Origin: Thermoleptolyngbya sichuanensis A183
Lineage (GTDB): Bacteria > Cyanobacteriota > Cyanobacteriia > Elainellales > Elainellaceae
Assembly (NCBI RefSeq): GCF_013177315.1
Contig: NZ_CP053661.1
Span: 4,526,001-4,590,000 of the forward strand
Direction of reading: 5' to 3'
DNA length: 64,000 bases
Both the position numbers and the translations under genes were made by a program. Below the pieces are notes generated by a model. It had not been told where the DNA came from. It ran no database searches and saw only the letters and a list, made by a program, of their open reading frames with translations. Below are positions 18,302-28,723 of the stretch, piece by piece. Position 1 is the first letter of the stretch; each line of letters starts with the position of its first letter.

Positions 18302-18647
18302 AGTCGTCAGAATACTTCAGAGTACTGTCATCAGGGCACATGGATCAGCATCCATTCCTTAACATAGCGTTACACAGGCTTGGTTGCCTGCGGACAGCCC
18401 GGATTTGCAGCCCGATTTGCAGACCCACTCAGCCCAATTTGCAGCGCTTAGATATCGGCTCATCTTGGCGAGTGAAGACCAGACTTGTTAAGAATTTTTA
18501 GAGATTGTGGCTCTCTTGCTACTCTGAAGAAAGAGGGTGCATTGTCAATCAAATGGCTGAAATCGGTTTAAGGTAATCAATTTAAGACCGTTAAGATCGT
18601 TAATTTAATCCCTTTGTCTGCTCAGTCAGACTCGTGTTAAAGGCTGC

Positions 18648-21600
18648 ATGAACCCCGATCCTGGTGCCACCCATCCCTCTAGCAGCCGTGCAGACGAAGC
18701 AGGGAGCGCTCGCCGTTATCAAGCCGTGGTGAATAGCCAAACCGAGCTAGTTTGCCGCTTTTTGCCCAATGGCGTGCTGACCTTTGTGAATTCGGCCTAT
18801 TGCGATCGCTTTGGCAAATCCGCAGCCGAACTGCTGGGGCAGCCCCTCGTCAACCTGGTTCATCCAAACGAGCAGGGCCGCGTCACTCAGCAGTTGACCG
18901 AAATTCAAACCCTGACCCCAGATAGCCCGGTTCAAACCCACGAACATTGGGTCTGGAGCGCAACGGGCGAAATGACCTGGTATGAGTGGATCGTCCAGGG
19001 CTTTTTTAACCCATCTGGCGAACTGATCGAACTGCAAGCCGTCGGGCGCGACGTGACTCGCCGCAAACAGATGGAGCTAGAGCTAGAGCGCTATCACCAG
19101 GAACAGCGCACCCTCAACCGCATTCTAACGCTCAGCCTAAACGCCCAATCTACGCCGGATGTGTTTCGCTGCATTGCCGAAGAGGTGCGGCAAGCGACGG
19201 GCTTTCTGATCGTGGCCATTGAGCGATATGACACGACCCGTCAGACGATGGTGTTTGAGGGGCTGTGTGGCGTGGATTGTTCGGCAGATCCAGCCGTCGG
19301 GGAAGCCATAGAGGGATGGGGCGGCGAATGGATTAATGAACAGACTCGCGAATGCAGGGGAGCCTGTACCCACGCGCCGACGCTGGAGTTTCCAGTTGCA
19401 GAAACCATGTCGGGCGTGGTCGCGCAAACGGGGCAAGCGCTGATCCGGCATTACGAACCTGAAGCGACGGTTCCGGGCGATCGCACGTCACTGCTGCGGG
19501 TGCTGGGGATCGCTACGTTCGTGTGCCTGCCGCTGACCGCAGACGGACGCACCCTCGGCACCCTTAGCCTGGGACATCCCCAGCGGCAGGAGGTGTCGCC
19601 ATCGCTGCTGGAATGGCTGCAAAGTCTATCGGGGGCGATCGCCGCCTTGCTCAAGCGCCAAGAGACAGAGCGATCGCTGCAAGCCTCGGAGCAGCGCTAC
19701 CGGCTGCTGTTTGAAAGCAATCCCCTGCCCATGTGGGTGTTTGACCTAGACACGCTGGCGTTTCTCATGGTGAATGAAGCGGCGGTGCAGAAATATGGCT
19801 ATAGCCGCGAGGAATTTCTCAGCATGACCCTGGCAGAAATCCGCCCACCAGAGGAGATTCCTCGGCTGCTGGCGATGATCTCTGCCGTGAATCAGGGCAT
19901 GGAAGATTCGGGCATCTGGCTACACACCCAAAAAGATGGCAGTCCGATCCAAGTGGAAATTACCTCGTACCGGCTCACCTACCAGGGGCGGCGGGCAGAA
20001 CTGGTGATCGCCAAAGACGTGACTGAACGATTACAAATCGAAGCGGCCCTGCGCGAAAGCCAGCGCAAATACGAAACCCTGTTTCAAACTGTGCCCGTGG
20101 GCATTGCTATGACGGATGAACAGGGTCGGATTGTGGAGGTGAATCCGGTACTGGAGGAAATGTTGGGCATTCCGGCGGTTGAGCAAACGCGCTATGCGTG
20201 CGATCGCCCTGCCCAGCCCATGCTGCGGCCAGACAGCACCCCCATGCCGCCAGAGGAATTCGCCAGCGTCCGCGCTCTGACAGCGCAACAGCCTGTTCAT
20301 AATGTTGAAAAGGGCATTGTTCGCGCCGACGGCTCTGTGCAATGGGTGAATGTCTGCGCTGCGCCGATTCCGCTAGAAAACTATGGCGTGGCGATCGCCT
20401 GCATCGATATTACCCAGCGAAAACAAGCCGAACTCGCCCTGCAAGACAGCGAAACGCGCTGGCAAACCGTCGTCCAGTCCACCAATGACGGCGTGTTTGA
20501 TGCAGACCTGATCACGGGCAAGACCTTCCACTCTGAGCGCTGGAAGACCATGCTGGGCCACCAGCCCGACGAACCCTCAGAAACCTACGAAGCGTGGGAG
20601 CAGCGCATCCATCCCGATGATCACGCGCGGGTCATGTCGGTTTACGAAGCCTACTGCCAGGGAGCGCTGCCCCTGTTTCGGGTCGAGTATCGGCTGCGCT
20701 GCAAAGACGGCAGCTACCGCTGGGTGCTAGATCGAGCGCAGATCCTCCGCGACGAACATGGTACGCCCGTGCGGATGATTGGCACCATGACCGATATCCA
20801 CCATCTCAAGGATGCGGAAGAAGCGCAAAGGCTCCAGGTAGAGCGGGAACGGCTGTTGTCTCGCGTGACGCGGCATATTCACCAGTCGCTCGATTTAAGC
20901 GAAATTTTGAACTCTGTGGTTACGGACGTGCGGCAGTTGTTTCAGTGCGATCGCGCTTTGATCTACCGCTTTCATCAGGTTTCCACGCAACCTGCCCAGG
21001 CGATTGTGGAATCGAGCTTGCCCGGTTGGGGCGTGGTGCTAGACGATCCCCAGGTCTGCGGTCGGGTCGAAGAAGTGCTATTGCGGCAATATGGCGATTC
21101 CCATAGGGATCGCTTCGCGAATCGCCCCAGCACCGAAGTTCAACCCACCCGCATCGACAACATTCACACGGCGAACCTCTCGCCAGAGTTTCGCGAGATG
21201 CTGACCCGCGTGGGCGTGCAATCTGGTCTGACCGTTGCCATCAACTGCGACGGCAATCTGTGGGGGCTGCTGTGTGTTCACCAATGCCAATCTTTGCGAG
21301 AGTGGCAGACCTGGGAGATAGATTTGCTGATGCAACTGGCCAACCAGTTGGCGATCGCCGTGCAGCAGTCGGAACTCTACAGCCAAGTGCAGCGGATCAA
21401 CGCCGAGCTAGAAACCAAAGTGGCCGAGCGCACGGGCGAACTGCGCCAGTCTCTTGAGTTCGAAGCCTTGCTCAAGCGAATTACTGACCAAGTCCGCGAT
21501 AGCCTCGACGAGCGCAAAATCTTGCAAACGGCGGTGCAAGAGCTGGGGCAGGCGCTTGGGGTCTTCTGCTGCGACACCGCGCTCTACGATGCCGAAAACC

Positions 21601-22855
21601 AGGTTTCCACCATCTACTGCGACTATACCCGCGAGGTTAAGTCCGAAGAGGGCACGCAGATCCTCATGGCAGACTATCCCGATCTCTATCGCCAGCTTTT
21701 GCAGGGAATGCATCAGCAGTTTTGCTATGCCAACGAGGTGACGCGCGATTCCCGTAGGGATCGCTTCGCGAATCGTCTGCTGACCCGCCCAGTGGCCAAA
21801 CACTGTACGATTTTTTCCTGCCCCATCCGAGACGATCAGGGAGTCCTGGGAGACATGGTGCTGCTGCGGCCCGCCGATGAATTCTTTAACGAGCTGGAGG
21901 TGCGGCTGGTGCAGCAGGTGGCCAACCAGTGCGCGATCGCCCTCCGCCAGTCTCGCCTCTATCAGGCCGCCCAGGCCCAGGTCACCGAACTGGCCCGCCT
22001 GAATCAGCTCAAAGACGACTTTCTTTGCACCATTTCCCATGAGCTACGAACCCCCGTCGCCAATGTCAAAATGGCAGCTCAGATGGTTGAAACAACCCTC
22101 CGAGCAGAGGGCATCCTCGACAACCCCAGCCATCCGCTAGGGCGCTATGTGCAGACTTTGCAAGAGGAATGTCAGCGAGAGATTAATCTAATCAACGACC
22201 TGCTTGACCTTTCCCGGCTCGATGCCGAAGTCGATCTGCTGCACCCTGTTCCCATTCACCTGCAATCCTGGATTTCCCACGTTGCGGAACCCTTCTTAGA
22301 CCGCATCCATCGCCACCAGCAGCACCTCAGCCTTGACCTGCCGCCCGACCTGCCGCCCCTCACCACCGACCTCAGCCACTTTGAGCGCATCCTCACTGAA
22401 TTGCTCAACAACGCCCGCAAATATACCCCCATCGGCGAACGCATCGAGGTGCGAGCCAGCCTCGTAAACAACGTCAGAAGTCGAACATGGTTGGATTCGC
22501 CATCGGCGAACGCATCGAGGTGCGAGCCAGCCTCAGCAGCGACCGCATGGAGCGCGACGAAGTGGAACAAGATGGAGCCGAATCTGAAAGCCCGCTCTCC
22601 AGCCCCCTTCCACTCCCTCACTTACTCATCACCATCACCAACACAGGGGTCGAAATCCCTCCAGAGGAGTGCGATCGCGTGTTTGATCGGTTTTATCGCA
22701 TCCCCAGCAGCGACCCCTGGAGGCACAGCGGCACTGGCCTGGGGCTGGCGCTGGTCAAAAAGCTCACGGAACTGCTGGGCGGCCGCATTGGCATTCGCAG
22801 CAGCGCAGGACAAACCACCGTCTGGCTCCGCCTTCCGCTCGTTCTGCGGCAGTGA
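18648..22855 (+). CDS. Multi-PAS/GAF sensor histidine kinase, frame broken near 22464
   Basis: Order by motif: PAS (~15-130), GAF (~155-335), three PAS/PAC units (~350-725), two GAFs (~745-915 and ~925-1110), HisKA with the H-box FLCTISHELRTPV (~1125) and a HATPase whose N-box is ELLNNARKYTP. There is no N-terminal membrane helix, so it should be cytoplasmic. Just after the N-box a 71-bp duplication (35-bp repeat plus 36-bp spacer) shifts the frame. The G1 (TNTGVEIPPE), F (FDRFYR) and G2 (GTGLGLALVKK) boxes are in the other frame and end at 22855. Without the duplication the protein would be 1378 residues. The shifted frame runs to 23060 as nonsense. It also carries two in-frame palindromic insertions. 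Kinase activity is doubtful as sequenced. Confidence 0.85.
21094..21125 (+). repeat. Dispersed palindromic repeat inserted in frame (copy 1)
   Basis: GCGATTCCCATAGGGATCGC followed by TTCGCGAATCGC; the outer GCGATTC/GAATCGC arms are inverted. It adds GDSHRDRFANR to the sixth sensor domain of the kinase. Related copies are at 21745, 30143 and 50280. Confidence 0.75.
21745..21775 (+). repeat. Dispersed palindromic repeat inserted in frame (copy 2)
   Basis: GCGATTCCCGTAGGGATCGC followed by TTCGCGAATCG, nearly identical to the copy 650 bp upstream. It encodes RDSRRDRFANR inside the last GAF domain of the kinase. Confidence 0.75.
22429..22534 (+). repeat. 35-bp direct repeat with 36-bp spacer that breaks the kinase frame
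   Basis: The two copies, 22429-22463 and 22500-22534, are identical over 35 bp and both translate as IGERIEVRASL, each in its own frame. The repeat unit of 71 bp is not a multiple of three. Confidence 0.9.
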
Positions 22856-22896
22856 TTGCTGGAAACGTCGCCCCACTCAGCAGAGGGGAAAAACCC

Positions 22897-23661
22897 TCAG
22901 CCTGACCGCCTCGCCTCGCCCCAACCCAGCGGACAGGTCGCCAGATCCAGAACCAGCGCAGCAAGCTGGGGAGTCGCGCCGAACGGCGGATAGAGCCGGA
23001 ACTGGCAGGTGGGAAACTGCGTGGACAGGTCGCGCACGTCCTGGGCGATCGCTTCGGTAATCCCGCCGGGAAACAGAAAAAACGGCAGAATGTCCACCTG
23101 CTGAGCGCCCTGAGCTACCAGCCTGGCGGCCTGATCGGCAAGCCCCGGCGGCAAGGCCCAATAGGCGGCGATCGCCCCGATTTGCTGGGCCAGCGCTTCC
23201 ACGGGCGCATTGCCTCCGGGGCGACGACTGCCGTGCGCCAGCAAAATTCGGGCCACAGGTTCAGAATTTGGGGCAGGCAATAAGTTTGCCAGCCTGGGGT
23301 GGCTCCCCAGATGGGGCGCAATCTCGATGGACAGGCGCGGGCTAGCCTGCTGGCGGGCGATCGCCACCTCAGCGGGGATGTCTTCCATTACATGCACCCC
23401 CGGCAACAAAAATAGCGGGATAATCACGAGGCGATCGCCCCCCAGGGTCAGCGCTTGCGTCGCCACTTGCAAGATTCGCTGGTGCAACGGCTGTGGACTT
23501 AGCTCCAGTGCGGCCGTCTCCACCAGCGGCGGCAGCCCACCCGCCTCCCGCCGTCGCAACTCCGCCGCAACCTGATGCGCCAAAACCCCAGCCTCGGCAT
23601 GAGGTCTGGGGTCGCGGCTGCCGTGAGTCACCAAAAGGTAGGCGGGAAGATGGGCGGGCAA
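22897..23661 (-). CDS. CbiX/SirB-type sirohydrochlorin chelatase family protein
   Basis: A 254-residue protein with two similar halves, each starting with the chelatase motif: YLLVTHGSRDPRP and ARILLAHGSRRPGG. Each half has the later hydrophobic segment (IIPLFLLPGVHV; ILPFFLFPGGIT). The two-half layout is typical of CbiX-long chelatases that insert Co or Fe into sirohydrochlorin for cobalamin, siroheme or related tetrapyrroles. Siroheme would be needed by the nitrite reductase encoded 7 kb away. The metal cannot be told from sequence. It is convergent with the kinase gene, whose shifted frame runs into its 3' end. Confidence 0.85.
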   Translation of the reverse strand: MPAHLPAYLLVTHGSRDPRPHAEAGVLAHQVAAELRRREAGGLPPLVETAALELSPQPLHQRILQVATQALTLGGDRLVIIPLFLLPGVHVMEDIPAEVAIARQQASPRLSIEIAPHLGSHPRLANLLPAPNSEPVARILLAHGSRRPGGNAPVEALAQQIGAIAAYWALPPGLADQAARLVAQGAQQVDILPFFLFPGGITEAIAQDVRDLSTQFPTCQFRLYPPFGATPQLAALVLDLATCPLGWGEARRSG

Positions 23662-23712
23662 TTCAGAATTTGGCTAGGGTTGAGTCAAAAAGGAATCTGC
23701 CCCTTATTATCC

Positions 23713-24267
23713 TCAATTCTGACTGGCTAAGGTGAAGGCCGGTGTGAGGCTGTCGTGGGCCAGGAAGTGCGACAGGTGGAAGGCGCGATCTTCCGACTCC
23801 AGCAGGATCTTTTCATAGAGGTGGCGAGTGGCGCGATCGCCCAGGCTCTCTGCCTGCCCAGCCTGCCGCCGGATCACCTTGATGATTTCCTGCTCTGCGC
23901 TCAGGTCATGCTCCACCATGGCCCGACAGGAAAATACGCCGTCCGGCTCTGGCGTAAAGCAGCATAGCTCTGCCAGTTTGCTGAAGCTGGCAACGGGCAC
24001 ACCGCCCAGACCGTTTAGCCGCTCACCAATCTCATGGACATGGCCCTGCACCTCGTCATAGCCTTCCGAGAAAAATCCGTGCAGTTGATAAAACTCAGAG
24101 CCTTCCACCACAAAGTGATGCTTTTGATATTGCAAATACAGCGCTTGGAAGCTTGCCAGGACAATGTTAAAGCCTTCACAAACCGCTGTGGTGACGTTCA
24201 TCTCCAACCCGATGGGGTTGTCTTTCATCTGCTCAAAGGTTTGAATCGGACTTGCCGTAATAGCCAT
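23713..24267 (-). CDS. dps: Dps-family ferritin-like protein
   Basis: The ATG at 24267 follows GAGGAGCGCACCT, a good ribosome-binding site; an ATG at 24282 would add five residues and lies across that site. The 184-residue product has the Dps/ferritin four-helix pattern with ferroxidase-type residues in [20 protein letters not shown] (His, Asp/Glu) and [14 protein letters not shown]. Dps dodecamers oxidise Fe(II) with peroxide, store iron and shield DNA. This sequence lacks a long basic DNA-binding tail, so iron or peroxide detoxification is the likelier role. The upstream AT-rich region (24268-24523) may hold a promoter, but no regulator site is convincing. Confidence 0.88.
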   Translation of the reverse strand: MAITASPIQTFEQMKDNPIGLEMNVTTAVCEGFNIVLASFQALYLQYQKHHFVVEGSEFYQLHGFFSEGYDEVQGHVHEIGERLNGLGGVPVASFSKLAELCCFTPEPDGVFSCRAMVEHDLSAEQEIIKVIRRQAGQAESLGDRATRHLYEKILLESEDRAFHLSHFLAHDSLTPAFTLASQN

Positions 24268-24523
24268 AGGTGCGCTCCTCAATGATCGCAGGTTTCCTGG
24301 TTTTTTTCAGTCGATACTCAACACAGTATACAGATTAAAAAAAGCCGTCAACTACCACACAATTTCTTAATAAGAAAGATTCTCAAAACACAAAAAATCA
24401 TGACAATTCACAACGAATTCAATAGCGATTATACAAACCCAAGTCTTCTTTGAGAGCTTTTGTATTAAGCAGTGCCCAAAAAACACTAAAATATCGCCCA
24501 AGCATTGCTCTCCGATGCCAAGA

Positions 24524-25501
24524 CTATTCAGCAGCATAAGCATCTTTGGGTTGAACTTGAGTTTCCGCTAAGGGCTTAGAATCAATTGCCCAAGCAGACC
24601 CCAGACTAATTAAATCTTCAACATCCCGCAGCATATTTAAACACATTGCATCCAGCGGCAAATCGTTTGCGTCGGTGCCAAAGGGGTTTTCAATTTCAAT
24701 GCCAATCTCTTCGATGCCCAGCAGCGTAAAGGTAATGAGAGCAACGATGGGCCCGGTCGCCCACTGTAAATCTGCGACCAATTGGAAGGGCAACGTCAGG
24801 CAATAAAGCAACAGCAATTGTTTCAAATGAATCACATAAGCCAGGGGAATAGGCGTTCTTAAAATTCGTTCACATCCTCCCAGCACATCGACCATCGTGC
24901 TAATCATTTTTTGCATTGTGTCGAGTTGATAGGCTGTAAGCCGATTTCGGCGGCGCTGCTTTTGTAAATAGCTGCTAATCCAAAAGGCTATTTCTAAGGG
25001 TGGCGTGTTGGTATTTTGCAGCTTAAAGTAGTAATCTTTGGGGAGCAAATCAAGGAGCATCAAGTCTTCAAAAGACTGTTTGCGGAGGTGCAGCTTGGTG
25101 GCCACTGCAAACGCAACCAATAATCGCAAGATAGAAATCTTTTGGGCGCGATCTTGAGAATTCTTTTCAGCCACATTTACCCAGATTTGCCGCGCCAAGT
25201 TGCGGGTGGTGTTGGTCAGGGTGCCCCACAGCTTTCGCCCTTCCCAGAAGCGCTCGTAGGCGGTGTTGGTGCGGAAGACCAGCAGCAGGCCCAGCACGAT
25301 ATTGGGAATCAGCCCAGACAGCGCCGGAATCGAAACTGCGAGGTCACGGGCATGTAGGATGGCGATGAGTTCTCCAAACAGTCCGCATAGCAACGCTCTG
25401 GGCAAGACGTAGGGCACGACCGAGCCACGTAGTTGCAGGGCAGAGCGAAACCAGCTTCGCTTTTGGGGGGCAAGGAGGAGGTTCCAACGGGGTTGAGGCA
25501 T
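24524..25501 (-). CDS. Bestrophin-family (UPF0187) ion channel protein
   Basis: The 325-residue protein shows the bacterial bestrophin pattern: RGSVVPYVLPRALLCGLFGE (first helix), IPNIVLGLLLVFRTNTAYERFWEGRKLWG (the conserved RTNxAYxRFWE segment) and ITFTLLGIEEIGIEIENPFG near the C-terminal half (the conserved E-x-I-x-N-P-F-G). Family members form pentameric anion or cation channels; plant and cyanobacterial relatives have been linked to thylakoid ion balance. It is a single gene with a separate terminator hairpin upstream of it. Confidence 0.88.
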   Translation of the reverse strand: MPQPRWNLLLAPQKRSWFRSALQLRGSVVPYVLPRALLCGLFGELIAILHARDLAVSIPALSGLIPNIVLGLLLVFRTNTAYERFWEGRKLWGTLTNTTRNLARQIWVNVAEKNSQDRAQKISILRLLVAFAVATKLHLRKQSFEDLMLLDLLPKDYYFKLQNTNTPPLEIAFWISSYLQKQRRRNRLTAYQLDTMQKMISTMVDVLGGCERILRTPIPLAYVIHLKQLLLLYCLTLPFQLVADLQWATGPIVALITFTLLGIEEIGIEIENPFGTDANDLPLDAMCLNMLRDVEDLISLGSAWAIDSKPLAETQVQPKDAYAAE

Positions 25502-25578
25502 GAGGTTTGGCGAATTGAGATAGGGCGACTGGTATTAGCTATTAATGTAGATAGACCAGATTAAAAAACAGATCCTGA

Positions 25579-25613
25579 ACCCTGCGCCGCCCGCTGCGCG
25601 GGCGGCGCAGGGT
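25579..25613 (-). terminator. Strong hairpin, likely terminator of the LysR gene
   Basis: A perfect 16-bp GC-rich stem (25579-25594 with 25598-25613) around a TGC loop. On the minus strand, about 10 bases after the stem comes TTTTTTAA. Its place between the lysR stop and the bestrophin start fits a terminator. A short dispersed palindrome is the alternative. Confidence 0.5.
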
Positions 25614-25730
25614 CTTTGGGTTTTATGTTTATTGATGTCCACCTACTTAGTAGGGGATTTGGGGACTTGCGACACTCCATCACTGCCTGAATCCGCTCCC
25701 CTAAGAATGATCCCCGATTTAGCCTAACCT

Positions 25731-26618
25731 CTAACTCTTGCCTATTTTTTGGGCGATCGCCAAAAATCGCTGCACAGTGGGCGAGGGGTCGGGCTGGCGG
25801 GTGAGGAGGGCGATCGCCGCCTTGGGGGTGGGTTCCTGGAGTTCGCGATACACAACCCCGGTGCGCTGGAGGTTTTGCAGCGACAGGGGAACAATGGCCA
25901 CGCCGATTTCTGCGGCCACTAGGCTGATAATGGTCTGCATTTGGATTGCTTCCTGCACGATGGCGGGGCTAAAGCCGCCCTGATGGCAGAGGCTAATGAT
26001 CTGGTCGTAGAGTCCGGGAGCCAGCGGCCGGGGAAACAAAATGAAGGGTTTGCCCGCCAAATCTTTGAGCGACACGCTCGGCTGCTGCGCGAGGGGATGC
26101 TGCTGGGGCAGGGCGACGACGAGCGGCTCCTCACACAGCGGCATCAGGCAGAAGTCTGGCTCGTTTACGGGCGGGCGGACGAGGCCCACGTCCATGCGGC
26201 GATCGCGCAGCCATTGCACCTGCTGGTCGGTGGTCAGTTCGTGCAGTTCCAGGCTGACATCCGGCGCAGCGGCGCGAAAGCCCCGGAGCAGCGTCGGCAG
26301 CACGCTGTAGGCTGCGGAACTGACGAAGCCGATCACCAGTTGTCCCCGTTCGCCCCGGCTCACCTGCTGCCCCAGTTGCACGGCCTGATCCAACTGCTGC
26401 ATGATTCGCCGACATTCCGCCAAAAACACCGCGCCTGCCTCCGTGAGCTGCACGCTGCGCTTGGTGCGGTAGAAAAGCTGGAAGCCCAATTCCTCCTCTA
26501 GCTGACGAATCTGCTGACTGAGGGGCGGCTGGGCCATGTGCAGCCGTGCGGCGGCCCGCCCAAAGTGCAGTTCTTCGGCCACGGTGATGAAATAGCGCAG
26601 GTGACGCAGTTCGATCAT
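25731..26618 (-). CDS. LysR-family transcriptional regulator
   Basis: A 295-residue LTTR. The winged helix-turn-helix is at residues ~1-60: MIELRHLRYFITVAEELHFG, AARLHMAQPPLSQQIRQLEE, then FYRTKRSVQLTEAG. The two-lobed effector domain follows, with LVIGFVSSAAYSVLP and LVAAEIGVAIVPLSLQNL. The opening resembles the BenM/CatM/CbbR-like branch. No divergently transcribed target is adjacent: the neighbours are a bestrophin gene downstream and, upstream, the convergent-free end of an ATP-grasp gene on the same strand. The effector and regulon cannot be named. Confidence 0.9.
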   Translation of the reverse strand: MIELRHLRYFITVAEELHFGRAAARLHMAQPPLSQQIRQLEEELGFQLFYRTKRSVQLTEAGAVFLAECRRIMQQLDQAVQLGQQVSRGERGQLVIGFVSSAAYSVLPTLLRGFRAAAPDVSLELHELTTDQQVQWLRDRRMDVGLVRPPVNEPDFCLMPLCEEPLVVALPQQHPLAQQPSVSLKDLAGKPFILFPRPLAPGLYDQIISLCHQGGFSPAIVQEAIQMQTIISLVAAEIGVAIVPLSLQNLQRTGVVYRELQEPTPKAAIALLTRQPDPSPTVQRFLAIAQKIGKS

Positions 26619-26716
26619 GCGGGCGATCGCCAGCTATTTTTCCTCAAAAATCCGAGAAGGTGGATTGTGCAAGACACGCGCAACCCAACCGTTTCCAGCC
26701 CCCTCCCAAGCAGGCG

Positions 26717-28330
26717 CTAGCCTTCGTGGTGAAAGTGCCAGTTGATGGGCGGCGTGTGGGACGCAGGATGAAACGGGTGCGACAGGTTCGCTTCAGTTTC
26801 CTGATCGAGCGTGGCGATCACCTGGTTATAGCGGTCTTCTGCGTCCTGGGGCGAGTCGCCGATGCTGGTCAGCCCCAGTTTGCCGTATTCCGACAGGCAG
26901 CCCATGATGTGAAACACGCTGCCTGTTTCGGTAATGGGCGTAAAGTGGAGGCGATGCTGCACGATGATGTCCATTAGGTCGCTGGGCAGCAAGCCGAGAT
27001 AGCGATCGCTCTGCAAGTTGTCGGTGGCGATGTAATATTTGGGCTGACCGTGCTGGTTGAGAAATAGCCCAGTTTGGGGATCGTAGCTGCCGCTGGTGAG
27101 CAGCTTCAGCGTCATGAAGGGATGCGTTGTGCCGCCTTTGCGGACGTTGATTTCGATCGCCTGCAAATCCCAGTCCTCCGTCGCGTCTGGCCGGACTGCC
27201 ATGAAATCAATGCTAAACCGTTCCAAAACGCCCTTTTCTGCCAGCACCTTGCCCACTGCATAGCCATAGTCTTGCAGGCGCATCCGGTAAGACTCGTCCG
27301 CTGGAAAGCGACAGCCCAAAAAGATTTGCCCGTCGGGCCCGCCCAAGATCTGGTCGTGGGTAGACAGCACCTCGACCTCACCCAGCGGCGTAATGCGGCA
27401 CTGGACGCTGGGCGATCGCTTTTCTTCGCCTTCGATAAACGCTTCGACAATCGCCCCCAGTTCGGGAATTTTGCTGCTGAAGTTGTCCCAGGTTTCGGTG
27501 TCGCTCTGGAAGCTGAGGTAGTGAAACGCCTGGGCGATCGCTTCCCGTCGGGCTTCGGTGGATGCCTGCCCCGGCGCAACGGCGGAGAGCGGCCGCAGAT
27601 CCAGCAGCGCGTTCCCCTGACCCGAAAAGCCCTCGTTTAGCTTTACGACCATCCGCTTCAGGTCGGGGCGACGCTCCCACAGGTCTACCGTTGCCAGCAC
27701 CAGTTCTTCTGCGGTCCAGGTCTGCAAGCTGCCGTCGGGATGGGGCACGTTGGCTTCGGCAAAGGCCTGGCGGCTGCCGCTCTTGGTGCCCCAATAGAGC
27801 AGGTCGGGGTCCAGCCCATAGAGCGGAATATCCAGTTGAAGCGACAGTTCCCGCTCTAGCGCAGTGGCGTTGAAGCAGGACATATACGCTTTTTCGGGGC
27901 GCAGCAGGCTGCGGATTTGCTGGACGAGGCGCGGCCGCTCCAGGATTTTTTGCGTCAGGGGCTTGGGATGCGAATCGTAGGTAGACAGCAGGATGAGGCG
28001 ATCGCGGGCGTGGGAGTAGGGGATTTCGGGCAGCAGGTGCAGATAGTAGTCGATGATGCTGGGGTGAATTGGCTGCGACGTGACGTAGATTAGCCGCGTG
28101 CCCGGATTCCGCAGGCGAATCAGCGAAAACAGCAGCCGCTCTTCGTAATGGTGAACCCCTTTGACCTTTTGCAATTCGCGCTGATCCAGCGTCAGGGAGG
28201 GAACGATCAGAATGTCATGTTCTCCCCGGTCAAATTGATCGATGGTTTGCCAGCGATCGCGCAGTTGTCGTTGCAACGTGTGAAAGCGATCGCTACCCTG
28301 CACCATCGGAGCCACCGTCAATGTCTGCAT
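26717..28330 (-). CDS. PGM1-related ATP-grasp peptide ligase
   Basis: The ~537-residue protein contains an ATP-grasp domain: KRMVVKLNEGFSGQGN (glycine-rich nucleotide loop), IVEAFIEGEEKRSPSVQ, RFSIDFMAVRP and LQAIEINVRKGGTTHPFMTL (metal-binding Glu/Asn). It resembles the ATP-grasp protein of pheganomycin biosynthesis (PGM1), so cyanobacterial relatives are called PGM1-related. PGM1 joins a peptide to a modified amino acid; the cyanobacterial substrate is unknown. I start at the ATG at 28330 (MQTLTVAPM), preceded by GGGGGATTT; the ATG at 28351 is an alternative. No precursor peptide gene is apparent alongside. Confidence 0.8.
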   Translation of the reverse strand: MQTLTVAPMVQGSDRFHTLQRQLRDRWQTIDQFDRGEHDILIVPSLTLDQRELQKVKGVHHYEERLLFSLIRLRNPGTRLIYVTSQPIHPSIIDYYLHLLPEIPYSHARDRLILLSTYDSHPKPLTQKILERPRLVQQIRSLLRPEKAYMSCFNATALERELSLQLDIPLYGLDPDLLYWGTKSGSRQAFAEANVPHPDGSLQTWTAEELVLATVDLWERRPDLKRMVVKLNEGFSGQGNALLDLRPLSAVAPGQASTEARREAIAQAFHYLSFQSDTETWDNFSSKIPELGAIVEAFIEGEEKRSPSVQCRITPLGEVEVLSTHDQILGGPDGQIFLGCRFPADESYRMRLQDYGYAVGKVLAEKGVLERFSIDFMAVRPDATEDWDLQAIEINVRKGGTTHPFMTLKLLTSGSYDPQTGLFLNQHGQPKYYIATDNLQSDRYLGLLPSDLMDIIVQHRLHFTPITETGSVFHIMGCLSEYGKLGLTSIGDSPQDAEDRYNQVIATLDQETEANLSHPFHPASHTPPINWHFHHEG

Positions 28331-28373
28331 AAATCCCCCAGTTTCGGGCATCTTTCAAAGGTTTATTGTAATC

Positions 28374-28447
28374 AGGACTTACTTACGATAAGTTTTCTGG
28401 GTTTTGGACGATTTCTCCGCGAGAAATCGTCCCACCGCGTAAGTCCT
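28374..28447. mobile_element. Miniature element with AGGACTTACG-type ends
   Basis: Starts AGGACTTACTTACG and ends CGCGTAAGTCCT, with a second TGCGTAAGTCCT just after (to 28461). The interior stem GGACGATTTCTC/GAGAAATCGTCC closes a 3-base loop. Same family as 16353-16442. It lies in the presumed promoter region of the PGM1-type gene. Confidence 0.7.
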
Positions 28448-28723
28448 ACTGCGTAAGTCCTATTGATAAAGCTCGAACTAGTTCAAACGAAATTTGTTAA
28501 GAAAACAAAACTCTGAAGCAGCCATCTTTCCAGACGGCAACCCCTGTTCTATCCCGTTGATCCGCGCTTAGCGCTTCAAATTACGTAAAATCGACCAGGC
28601 AACCCTAAATTTAGGCAAACCCAGCCTACCGAACCCTAGCACCCAGCGAAAGCGTTTGCGACTGCCTCTTGAGGAGGATGTTTGACGATTCTATCGAGTA
28701 GCCGCGCCAAATTACATCCTCGC

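Noticed and set aside
22535-23060. Continuation of the kinase frame to 1470 residues
   Set aside because: After 22464 this frame loses all kinase boxes, becomes low-complexity and runs into the opposite-strand chelatase gene; the real C-terminus is in another frame.
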